Shown here: in pieces, positions 49,750 to 58,923 of the stretch
Layout of the letters: the number at the start of each line of letters is the position of its first letter
Numbering within the stretch: position 1 is the first letter of the stretch
Origin: Opisthorchis felineus
Lineage: Eukaryota > Platyhelminthes > Trematoda > Opisthorchiida > Opisthorchiidae
Length of the DNA stretch: 64,000 bases
Direction of reading: 5' to 3'
NCBI GenBank assembly: GCA_004794785.1
Contig: SJOL01002330.1
Location: 1-64,000, forward strand
Translations under genes and position numbers: made by a program
Notes under the pieces: generated by a model
Told to the model about the DNA's origin: nothing
The model's input: only the letters and a program-made list of their open reading frames with translations
The model's database searches: none

Positions 49750-50460
49750 TTTCTAGGTGTGTGGAAATATCCTGGAGGCGTGGAGGTCCAGAAGCGACAG
49801 GACTTGCTCCAGTGTCATGATGCCAGACTGAAACTCTCGGGCAAATGCCAGAAGGTTAACACTAGCAAGCGAACTGTCAGCATGGGATTCCAAGAGTTCC
49901 ACGGCGCAATCCACGGTTTGTTTAAACCACGCGCTGTAATCATCAGCTTCTGATGGGTAGGCCACTGTTTGACCGATAGTCTGGTCAGGGCCACCAGATG
50001 ATGATTCGTCCTGTTGTAGTTGCCAGTTAAGCACCCACAACTTGGCTTTGATTCTGATAGCCGGTCAACCAGGAAAATACTGCTCCAATCTGGTGAACAA
50101 TGCGGTATGCTTGTCACAAGACGGGTATAAATTGTTAGTCAGGCGCACGAATGATTGTGACTCTTGTTGTGACCAGCGGCCACCAGAATTTTTCACTCAG
50201 CCAAGCTTATCTGCGTTATGCTGGCTGGGGTGTGCGTGTCGGCGGTGTTGACTCAGGCCAATCTTCGTCAGAAAAAGACGAGAACAATCAGTGCAGGACA
50301 AATAGGCCACCACTTTCTTACCAACATTTTCATGGACGGGAACTCAACGGTGGGCTACCAAGCCAGCTTTCGATTTGCAGCACTTGCCACATTCCTCACA
50401 CCTGAACTCTACAAGTCCCTCCTGTGTACCGATTGTAACTGGTGGGGAGGCGCCAGATGA
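49750..50460 (-). pseudogene. R2-like N-terminal DNA-binding region
   Basis: Two zinc fingers: CEECGKCCKSKAGLVAHR (about 50405-50350; the frame stops right after) and CTDCSRLFLTKIGLSQHRRH (about 50300-50235). Then a Myb-like segment GGRWSQQESQSF...NNLYPSC and LFTRLEQYFPG. In R2 these domains recognise the insertion target. Two fingers rather than three or one would place it among the two-finger R2 lineages, provided none has been lost upstream. Confidence 0.75.
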
Positions 50461-50830
50461 TTCGTACTGCACATCGTCGAAAGTAACCAGCACATTGATT
50501 CCAAACAGGGTGGTTAGCCCTGTCTGGATTTACTGAACTCTTAGCTCATCCAAACTGATGTCCGGGCTACCAAGGTGACACCACGAGCAGGTGGTTCAGC
50601 GCGCCAACTACATACATGAGACTGTAGTACAGCTTCTGCTGGTATGCAGCCCGTAACGGCCAGGTACCTCCGGGAAATTTGGGCGAAAAACGAACAACCC
50701 GACGGCGTAGACGATGCGAAGAAGGTGAACGATGCACCCCCACTGACGATTTTTTGTGTACTAATTCCTTCAATAATCGGAAGCGGCTTTCGAATAAGCA
50801 TACGTAGAATCACTCATAAATGTGACACCT

Positions 50831-53535
50831 TTAAACACATAGTGTACAGAATGATATTAGAGCACCAAAGGTCCTGGTTTGGTGGAATACATGTTCAACA
50901 ATCACAGTGGCATACCTGACAGAAGGGAAGCATTTAGTTTTCTATCCTAGTTACTGAATAGGTTGCTTTTAACTTAAATGGAAACCTCAGAAAAAAGTGG
51001 TATTGGGACATATACGGCCCACCTATGTGTTGATCACGGTCCTTGTGTCCGCGAGCTGCTAACTCAGACCATCTATTTTCTCGTTTTTTACTGCCTTTAT
51101 TTTGTGGTTAACCGTACTCACTCGTGAACTCTTGAGAATGTGCGAACATTGGAACCATTATCGAAACAGCCCATAGTGTTGATGAAATGCGGACACTGTC
51201 GTTTACTGCAATTCGCACACGATTCGGTCTTCTGACTGCACACAATAGGTTTCCTCACGAGAGATACACCGTGACATTCCAAGCTAGTAGTGAATGTTCA
51301 ATACATTAATGACGCAGCATTATAGAACATTATATGCGGTGATGATGGGCTGATTTGCCGCGCAATCCCTTTCTTTCAGTTTATCCTAAAACTTACATTG
51401 TGTCTAAGTTAGACATCGGAATGCAGGTCCTGTTTTCTGGTATGCCCCAAATTGGGTTGAAGACAGAGCAAAATAGTTTGCTTTGAAAATCGATCGATTG
51501 AATCGTAGAACTTTCTCCTACCACTAAGACTGTGCTACATCAGTGCTTTCTTCTAGCTGTTTTTCACACAGGTTATAAACCATGAGTGATGCCGTTATTG
51601 TGCTATCCTGAGTAATTAGGTGAAGGACTAATTAATCCGGATGGAACGCTATAGATTATTGAATTTGTCTGTACTTTTTATTACACCTTACTAGTACGAG
51701 TCAATGCAGGTCAACATGTCCACGCATTGCTGGTCGTTTCATATTGATTGCATCGTTTATGGCTCTGTATCTTGTGAAGAATAATCACAGTAAAATTACC
51801 TATCATCAGGGCGTTCAGTGCGTATGGTGTATGTAAAGGATATCTTTTGAACACCCCACTAAGAACGTTTTTTCCAACGGTGGATAGAATGTCTTTCTTT
51901 ACGTAAATTGTCCCATTACATTAAGGAGTCTACTGAACGGCCGCCCAAAACTTTAACAGTCGTGATATTCGTCTCTTAAGACTTTTGACTGTTGATAATG
52001 GTGTATTAGAGCGAGCTAACCTGACTGGTTTGCTGCTGGCTGGTTTATGGTTACAGGCCTTATTTACGTAAAAGTCAAATTAGTCTGAAAAATGGATTTC
52101 ATCTTGAAAACATAGGTTATTTCATGCTTGTTGAGGTTTGTCAGCAGTGCAAATCTCACAAGTCGCACCCGTCTGGTTGGTCCTCAGTATGTGTCAGGTC
52201 TTCTTTGAGATCTACAGCTATTCATTTCGGAACTAAAGTATGAAGTTACACGTTAGGTAACTTGTAATAACCAGATATTCCAGCTTAGAAAATACTGTGC
52301 TGTGTTCTATCTTGAGCACGTTCCACTGGTAGTGGTTAATTCATCTTTTGGGAAAGCTAACATTTCTCGTCAACAAGTTTATCGAAACCGTGGAACAGCA
52401 TGAGGATCGAATACTTACAGTATCAAGCATCTACGGATTAAGGATAAGCTTAGGACTACTGCTCAATAGATTCCACGAAGGCCACTCAGGACTCGCAGTC
52501 TAATAGGCCAGCAGCTCAACGTTTACCTCCCAGGGCGCTTCCTGGACAACTACACAGAGGTTTCTCAGAACCCACAGAAGTTAAAATTCGTTTCACCTAT
52601 GTTCGATAATCGTACAAACTTGTTACCGTGGGCAGAACACATCAGGAGACACGTTAATCCAAACGACTTTTTCGGGACTGCTCAAAAGTTTGAATTTGTA
52701 GCGAAAAGAATTCATCTTTCGACCTTTTACCCAACACAAGCATGAAACCAAGCGATCCAGCATTTCGCGCATAGAGGCTTGTATTCCACACCGTAAAATC
52801 ACAACCAACACAACGCAGAAAACTAAGCTGCTGCTGCTGCCAGAACGTAAAGCGCAAATTTGACATTCCTACTGATCTACTGCCTAAGTGACCTACCAAG
52901 TAGACGAAGTTGTCTCGACAGCACACCTTCAGTTCCTTCGCTTAATTCAACGGTTGGCTGCCGTTGATGAACACCCGACTTGTAAGAAAGTTTATAAGAA
53001 GGCTTAGCTACTTGAAAAGGCAACTGCTTTGTTTGCTGTCGGCGAGTTCAGAAACCTTATGGGTGGTGCTCCTCCAAGGAAAAGTATAGGCATCATCCTA
53101 ATAAAATCTCCGGAATGTCTCACCACAGATCGGTATGTGCAGAAGTTGTTCATCATAGTACGTGGCCTTCGACTGGTATCAACTGTCTTGAAATATAGAG
53201 TAGTGTTGTTCCGCGTAAACGCAGAATTCCTAAAAGCCAGTCATTTATAGGTGCTAAAATTTAGATTCCACTTTGAGAACCACTTAGCATTTCTCCACAG
53301 GGGGCTCTCCAAGACAGCAGGGGTTCCACAGGCATTTGGATCTCATTTCCCACAGTCCTTAGTTTACTTCATAAGGGTAAAACGAGGTGATAAGCAACCG
53401 TAACCGCAACGATCGAAAACAACGGCAACATTAGTATGTACGGAAACCAGCTTCAGGTTTTCCATCTATTTCACGGGAAAGAAGTGTAGATATATAACTG
53501 AAAGTTTTAGACGAGCAACTATGGTTAGAAATGGT
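50831..53535. other. No gene recognised; expected 3' UTR of SLC3A gene at the right edge
   Basis: Between the R2 element and the SLC3A stop codon. No motif-bearing frame on either strand (a minus frame at 52926-52654 has none). No clear minus-strand AATAAA was found close to the stop. Confidence 0.5.
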
Positions 53536-53796
53536 TCATTCACACTGAAACAAGTAGAATGCTGGTTCACCTCCCAGTTTGATGTACACACTCAGCGATT
53601 CAAGTTGCTTATCCTCCTTTAATTCGTCGTTTGGGTAGGCTATGTGAAGCCATACTTTTTCACACACCCAGGAAAAATCGATCACTATGCCTGTCCTAGT
53701 TTCATTTGGATCCAAAGCTGGATTGTAGAATACACCAAAGACTGGCTGAAATCCTTCTGCTTTTCGCTGGACAATTTCAATCCTGTTGGTATGTAC
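53536..53796 (-). CDS. SLC3A: SLC3A exon 10 (C-terminal beta domain, stop)
   Basis: Has no Met, so it is easily missed. Acceptor cttcatcccag|GTA. Reads VHTNRIEIVQRKAEGFQPVF, GVFYNPALDPNETRTGIVID, then LSVYIKLGGEPAFYLFQCE-stop, the counterpart of the 4F2hc ending 'ERLKLEPHEGLLLRFPYAA'. NET at 31-33 of the exon is a possible N-glycosylation site. A donor-like GAG|gtgaac lies inside it, but reading through gives the family ending. Confidence 0.85.
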   Translation of the reverse strand, partial: VHTNRIEIVQRKAEGFQPVFGVFYNPALDPNETRTGIVIDFSWVCEKVWLHIAYPNDELKEDKQLESLSVYIKLGGEPAFYLFQCE

Positions 53797-56700
53797 CTGG
53801 GATGAAGAAATAGCTTTTATTAGAAGAAAATTAGATAGTGTTTTTGGCGAGGGTTAGGATCAGGTGTTCTTCAGATAATATGGATAGGACCGGGGATTCT
53901 CTGTTCTTATTCGATTCCTTGAATGCAATCAAAGAAGAACTCACACTGTTTTCGTTCGTTACACCTCCATTTTGGGGATATGAAATGAACTGTATCTTAA
54001 CTTATGCCTACATTAGACACTAATTCGAGTCCATGAAGTAGCGTGCTGTTGGCTTCACGTCGTTGGTCCTTTTCTGGAGAAATAAATTCGAGCTGGTGAT
54101 CCCGAACTACCTCGAATACTTTGAGGAGCAGGCAAATTTAGACTGCCTGGAGTGCACGTCTGAGCTGGTGAATATTGATCCCTTCGCACCTTGGATGCTG
54201 ACAGAGTGGTGGAATATTTGGAAAATTTCCAAGCTCAAAAAATGCTTCATGGCATAGTGGTTGAACACGCCCTAGCTTGTGTAATCAGTACTAATCAGTA
54301 CTTAATGAGGGGATGAGGAAACGCTCCGAGTCTAGAATATGCACGAATAAACGTCTGTCGGTATCTTTAGATAAAATTATATTTGAAAATTCGAGGCGAG
54401 GGCTTCAAGAGAAAACGTCTTCCTGTACTGACTGACCTACCGGGAGGCGAATGTTAGATTAGTGGTTGCTTTTAGCAAGGTGTAGGAAAAGCTTAGGAAC
54501 TTTTATTGGCTGATGGTCTGGTAGTCATTGATCCGTTCACTGATCTTGGAAACTGGCCTGCAAATGCTTCGTCACCAATCGAGGAGACACTATTACGTGT
54601 CCAAGCGATTAACTGTCTGCTAACTTTTACTGACTCGCCATTTATTGACTGACAAACACTGAGTCCCAGCTAACCTTATCCGGAGTTATTTCTGTGGGTG
54701 GTGTTTCAAAATATTCTCCGGACAGAAAACGCCCTTAAAACAAACAGATTAAAAGTTTATCCCTAAGTATTCAAAAGAGTGACACATTGTTTCACCCAAC
54801 AAGAAAAAATCGTCAGAAAAGCTGCAGGCAGTTTATTCTAAGCAGTAAAACGAACCACGTGATGAAATATTGGGAGACATTATATGACCCTGTCCTTCAT
54901 ACTTACTTCTACATCCCTCTCATGCAAAGTGAACGATCCCCATTTCAGTGACTCGATTTTCGAACGCAGATGAACCAGTTTTTGTATCAATGTCCAAAGA
55001 GTTCGACCTCGGCCGTCGGCATTTAGTGACTAGGGAATTCGAGGAGGATAAGAAACCGCTGGTCATAACCAATGAAACGACAGAATTCTGCATTATGCAA
55101 CAGGACAAAAGTGTTTTCTTAAGGTCAGACTGAACTAAGCACCATGAAGATCCGAGTGATCTTGTGGCGCGATAGACCACAGACCCTCCTACAATGACCG
55201 TCCCTGAGGGAAGAGCTAGTGTCCTTATGACCGAAGCGTTTGATTTACCTGATTGCTTGGTTCAGCGACCGATTTCGCCACTAGAAATACAGTGAGTACA
55301 AGTGAAAAACACCAAGACACCACGCCAAAAATCATCTCCATAACGTGCGCTTAAAATTTTTTGAATGGTGGCGGAATAATTCACAATGCCTTTGCCTCGT
55401 AGATAAGCTCAAACGTGGCTTCAGGACGAATTTATTGACTTACGTGGATCCGATTTGTAAATCGCGATCCAAAAAGAGTCGGTGGCTTTTAGTTTGAAAT
55501 GGGGGTGAGTATACAAGCCAGCGACCAATTGGACCTCGAAATTCATCTTGAAAATCCTGTTGACGCACTGGAGACCTGCATCAACATCAATCCATTGACT
55601 AGACAAGAATTCGACAAGTCGTGTAATATCCAGCAAAAAAAAGGGAACCGATTAACTCGTCCTCATAATATTGCTGTGATTAGGAACTAACAAAACTGTG
55701 TGGAACATATGTGTGCACTCCTAGCAGATGGAGGAAAGTCCATTGCTGTAGGACAAAACAGCATGCAGAGAGCAGCAGAGCTCCGTCTGTTCACCCTCCT
55801 TACATGATTATGGCATTATCAATTCAACCGTATTAACTGCCGTCAAGGCTGCTGGTCATATCATACCTCATCCACTTGCCTCTCAAAAGTGAGAAAAAAA
55901 CGGTTTACATATTCATATATATATTTCGAAATACACTGCACTGACAGGCAGCTTCACTTTAGAAATAATCTTTACGGAAGGGCTCACGTCTGTGTCAATG
56001 AAGAATATTTAAGGGAATTGGAATCTGGTAGCTATAAAAGTGAGGCATAATCTCAAAGTGATGACTGCAGTTCCTTTAGGTAAACTATATGAGAAAAAGG
56101 AATAACAATAGAAATCAACCATAGCTCGATTCCTTCTAAGACGACTTTTAATAAGGTCGACCGAGCATGAACCATTTTCTAATTTTTTGCCTTTAATTTT
56201 GAACGAAGTGGGCTCGTCTTCTGTTACCAGGCTTTTCTTTCCATGTTTCGCCTAAGCACACGAACCCACGTTCTAGTATACTTTCCATGTTGTTCAGCAT
56301 TCGGTAATCACAAAAGTTACCCATAGGAGTAGCATTCAAATGCGAAACACCTATGCAGAATTAATGCATTTCATGGTAGACAAGAATTCATGTGACTGCA
56401 GTACATCTGTGTACAATTCACACGCTTTCGTGAACTCTTCTCTGCGTTAACTAAAAGTATGATGCTAATGTTCTGCGTGAGACGTCACGCCAAAAGTTGA
56501 GTAGGTCTTACTGAACTCGGTCAATGCAAGTGAGAAATATGCTCACACTAAAGCAGTCCATTCCTAAATGCACACATATCGGTGCCGTTAACAGTAAGAC
56601 AAAGTAAACCTTCGTTAGACACTGCCTCTCACAAAAAATCTGTTTGAAACTTAAAGCCACTAAAACCATTTAAATGGACAGAGTAACTTTCTAGGCAAAT

Positions 56701-58923
56701 AATCAAGATCGGGTCCTTCTTAAGCCGAAGCGAGACTTACCTCAACCGTATCACTTATTTTAAATTGATCAAGGTATGGACCGAAATACTGCGAGACGTT
56801 ACTATTAGCCGAAAAATCTTTTCCAGCTCGATCCCAAGGCATCGGCAAATGGCAACTAAGCACGTTCGATCTGGCATCGTCGTACATGGTAGGTCGTTTC
56901 CCAGCAGGGTAGAGATTTTTCGGCGGATCACTTGAGCTATACCATTCCACACCCAGTTCGGAACCGTAGTAGATCACCGGTGTACCTTTAGTAAAAAACA
57001 CAAAACGACGGAGATGGTTGGGACTGAAGTGCAGCGCGAAGTCGTTTCGACGTATTATTAAAAAGTGCCTGTTTAACTTTTGAAGTTTAGCTGTTTTGAT
57101 GGATGTGAACGGTGGATATTTTTAAAATGAGTAAAAAATAAAATAATAGTCAATGAGTTGCAATAGCTTTTCGGTGCCTAGCTGAAGTGCCACCCGAAGG
57201 CAGCACGAGAGCTAAGCCACTGCCAGGTTGCCCAAGCCCAGACAGAATCAGTCCTGATGTTGAGGTTAGATTTGAACCACGAACATTTCGGTCGGTAAGT
57301 TCGCGCCTTAACCACTAAGCCCTCTGGGGCTCTTTTAAGTGGACATAGATTAGGAGTGACTCACCTGGAAATATAATCGAGGCCACTGTGGGTAACAGGG
57401 CTGAATGTCTTGGGTATATATCAGAAGCAGTAAACAATGCTAACGACTCTTTTGCAGTCGCTGCACTGTCGCTATACGCCTGCACAGAAAACGCAGTTGG
57501 TGGTGAGCTCGAGAGAAACTTCCTACAACAAAATTTAGAGATTTTTTAAATCTGTTCATACCATCCACGTTTCTCAGTGAATTCCGGATGCATTACTAGG
57601 TGTGCAGCGGGGTCGCTTGCTGAACCTAGAAACATTAGGCCAGGAGCTTCACTCAGTGGAAGCCCGTAACCCGTGTCACCTGGGTCTGCAATCAGAACGC
57701 TAGGTAAGGTTAATGAACGATAGATGACTGAATTCGGTTTACTTACCACTTCTTTCCTCGTGATGCGCTAAAGTCGTCAATGTGCTTTCTGACCCGTCTA
57801 ACGACGTCCACGCTTCGGTTTTGAAACAGCTGTTGAGTTGGATAGTCTGTAGACCATTTCCTTGACGACTGTTCATAATACACAGTAAAATGATTTGATA
57901 TTGTTGTAGACTTACTGAGGTCCTGCTAGGTTTGTCGTCCTCTACGTAGAAAGCACAGTTTTTCAACAATATTCCATCAACATCTTCATCCAACCAGTAT
58001 TGGACCACCCGCTGAACCATTGATATTCAGAAGACAGCTAAAAGCTACTCACTAAAATTTCTTCCATAACAGCTTCGTTAGTTAGGTCAAGGTCAATAAG
58101 TTTATTGTCTACTGAATAATATTCTTGGCGATTATTTGTTATGCTTGGCTGTCGGTCGTATCTAGAAGACTTTAAATGTGCAAAATTTCCGTCAGCTACG
58201 TGATATTTACCCATCCTTTCTGGTTGTTGAAGCGTTTCAGGAAGGAAATATTTTTCATCCAGACGTGGTTTTCAGCAATGCCATTGAAATCCAAGGAGAC
58301 GACCAACTGCATTCCAGTTTTGTGCAGCCTCTTAAGAAGCTGTCGAAAATCAGATACTGTTCCAAGCGCAGGGTCAATTTGCGTATGATCATTCACAAGC
58401 CCCAGCAAAGATTTGCTGTTAGTGAAATAACCCGAACTGATGGGCGCTAGAATGATAAACTTTGCACCAACTGTTTCTTTGATATACGGTATAGTTTCCA
58501 GAAGACCTAAAGTGTAAGGCAGGTAGCAGTCGTAAAGTATTTACCTCCAATGTCCCCCACACCATCTCCTCCAGAATCCTTGAAGGCAAATAGGTCAACA
58601 TAATAGGCAACACCAGACTGCCAAAATTCTAACGCCGGACGAGGCGGACACTTCGTGGACAAAACCACTATCAGTATGACTGCAATGACAAGCGCAAGCC
58701 ATACGACGCCGAATACTATCAGTAGAGCAATTCTAAATCGGCGCCACTTTGGCTCATCCTGGTCTAGTGCCTCAAGGTCTTCTTTCGATAAATACTGTGG
58801 TTCTGATTCGTATCTTGTCTGTTTTAGTGGAACATCGTCCCCCGAATTTGACGAGATTTGCGCTGGTTGGTCGTCCTTACTAAGACCGCAGATCACACCG
58901 TCTATCGAATCCTCATTCTCCAT
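53536..58923 (-). CDS. SLC3A: SLC3A-type amino-acid-transporter heavy chain (10 exons)
   Basis: Single-pass type II glycoprotein that escorts an SLC7 light chain to the plasma membrane as a heteromeric amino-acid transporter. Exons (minus): 58923-58545, 58506-58211, 58169-58053, 58011-57916, 57868-57747, 57699-57562, 57522-57365, 56985-56741, 55029-54907, 53796-53536. Coding length 1935 nt including stop, all phases compatible: 644 residues, the usual SLC3A size. Acidic cytosolic tail (1-60), TM helix about 65-88 (ALLIVFGVVWLALVIAVILI), juxtamembrane Cys92 (STKCPPRP) at the site of the light-chain disulfide, then an amylase-like barrel: GDGVGDIGGLLETIPYIKE, LIDLDLTNEAVMEEI, FPGTPVIYYGSELGVEW, and a C-terminal beta domain. 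The amylase nucleophile Asp is replaced by Lys281 (DVDGILLKN), so it is not an enzyme. Nearest known relative is probably schistosome SPRM1hc; whether it is 4F2hc-like or rBAT-like cannot be decided. Confidence 0.92.
54907..55029 (-). CDS. SLC3A: SLC3A exon 9
   Basis: 41 codons, phase 0/0; acceptor with a strong pyrimidine tract (ttcttatcctcctcgaattccctag, shown in part), donor GAA|gtaagt. TLWTLIQKLVHLRSKIESLK and WGSFTLHE match the amylase/SLC3A helix 'LLSLFRRLSDQRSKERSLLHGDF'. It is overlapped by longer, unrelated open frames in other frames and on plus. Confidence 0.88.
55030..56740 (-). other. SLC3A: SLC3A intron 8
   Basis: 1711 nt, donor GAG|gtaagt. A minus-strand open frame at 55636-55421 ends near a strong donor-like CAC|gtaagt, but its text does not resemble SLC3A, and exons 8 and 9 join in phase without it. 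Confidence 0.6.
56741..56985 (-). CDS. SLC3A: SLC3A exon 8
   Basis: Acceptor tttttactaaag|GTA, donor GAG|gtaagt; phase 1 in, 0 out. Begins TPVIYYGSELGVEWYSSSDP (with the Gly split across the junction), the conserved 'GTPVFYYGDEIGL' of the amylase fold with Asp to Ser, then RPTMYDDARSNVLSCHLPMP and FGPYLDQFKISDTVE. Confidence 0.92.
57164..57332 (-). mobile_element. tRNA-derived SINE, copy 5, in SLC3A intron 7
   Basis: Minus strand: 'agagggcttagtggttaagg' A-box region, B box GGTTCAAATCT, body 'actgccaggttgcccaagcc' and end 'agcttttcggtgcctagctg'. It sits inside the only 5'-half SLC3A intron that is long (379 nt); its neighbours are 38-47 nt, so the insertion accounts for nearly half the excess length. 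Confidence 0.75.
57365..57522 (-). CDS. SLC3A: SLC3A exon 7
   Basis: Acceptor aattttgttgtag|GAA, donor CCAG|gtgagt. Encodes FLSSSPPTAFSVQAYSDSAA, then LFTASDIYPRHSALLPTVAS and IIFP, the barrel helix and strand before the 'GTPVIYYG' segment. Confidence 0.88.
57562..57699 (-). CDS. SLC3A: SLC3A exon 6
   Basis: Acceptor accttacctag|CGT, donor GGATG|gtatga. Encodes VLIADPGDTGYGLPLSEAPG and LMFLGSASDPAAHLVMHPEF; strand and loop of the barrel. Phase 2 in and out. Confidence 0.88.
57747..57868 (-). CDS. SLC3A: SLC3A exon 5
   Basis: Acceptor gtattatgaacag|TCG, donor AGTG|gtaagt. Reads SSRKWSTDYPTQQLFQNRSV then DVVRRVRKHIDDFSASRGKK, a barrel helix. The open frame that runs across this intron from exon 4 is a shadow in another frame. 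Confidence 0.85.
57916..58011 (-). CDS. SLC3A: SLC3A exon 4 (degenerate catalytic strand)
   Basis: 32 codons, phase 0/0; acceptor aatggttcag|CGG, donor TCA|gtaagt. RVVQYWLDEDVDGILLKNCA aligns with the amylase 'W...GVDGFRLDA' strand, with Lys281 in place of the nucleophilic Asp. Confidence 0.9.
58053..58169 (-). CDS. SLC3A: SLC3A exon 3
   Basis: 39 codons, phase 0/0, between introns of 41 nt each. Acceptor cacatttaaag|TCT, donor TTA|gtgagt. Ends DNKLIDLDLTNEAVMEEIL, the conserved 'P-DLN-...-V-E-I' segment of the family. Confidence 0.88.
58211..58506 (-). CDS. SLC3A: SLC3A exon 2
   Basis: Acceptor ctttag|GTC, donor TGG|gtaaat. LLETIPYIKETVGAKFIILA then NDHTQIDPALGTVSDFRQLL, HKTGMQLVVSLDFNGIAENH: strands and helices 1-3 of the amylase barrel, including the 'DY..IDP..GT..DF..L' block. 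Confidence 0.92.
58545..58923 (-). CDS. SLC3A: SLC3A exon 1 (cytosolic tail, TM, barrel start)
   Basis: Start at the first Met (MENEDSIDGVICG), no upstream in-frame Met nearby. TM helix about 65-88, Cys92, then FWQSGVAYYVDLFAFKDSGG with DGVGDIG, the first amylase-like block. Donor GGAG|gtaaat followed by a 38-nt intron. Confidence 0.92.

Larger units (their letters stand above)
47380..50830 (-). mobile_element. R2-clade LINE, near full length, degenerate
   Basis: A single-ORF, RLE-type non-LTR retrotransposon. Reading down the minus strand: two C2H2 zinc fingers, a Myb-like domain, linker (DAASAVLDGSWEDLYKGDCG), RT (fingers and palm start), an assembly gap over the RT core, then a CCHC knuckle and a PD-(D/E)XK-type endonuclease, and the C-terminal SYRGICCPQF and SDLCLLAILGS segments ending near 47383. 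The motif order is that of R2 elements. At least seven stops interrupt it (for example after the first finger, after YFPG, after FPHT and at VTE), so it cannot encode an active protein. Clade assignment is strong; 5' and 3' ends are approximate. No 28S rDNA flank is seen. Confidence 0.85.

Noticed and set aside
54948..55133. Plus-strand 61-codon acidic frame
   Set aside because: It is the antisense shadow of SLC3A exon 9, which matches the family and is in phase with its neighbours.
55421..55636. Minus-strand frame with a strong CAC|gtaagt donor as an extra SLC3A exon
   Set aside because: Exons 8 and 9 already join in phase with family-like sequence on both sides; the text does not resemble SLC3A.
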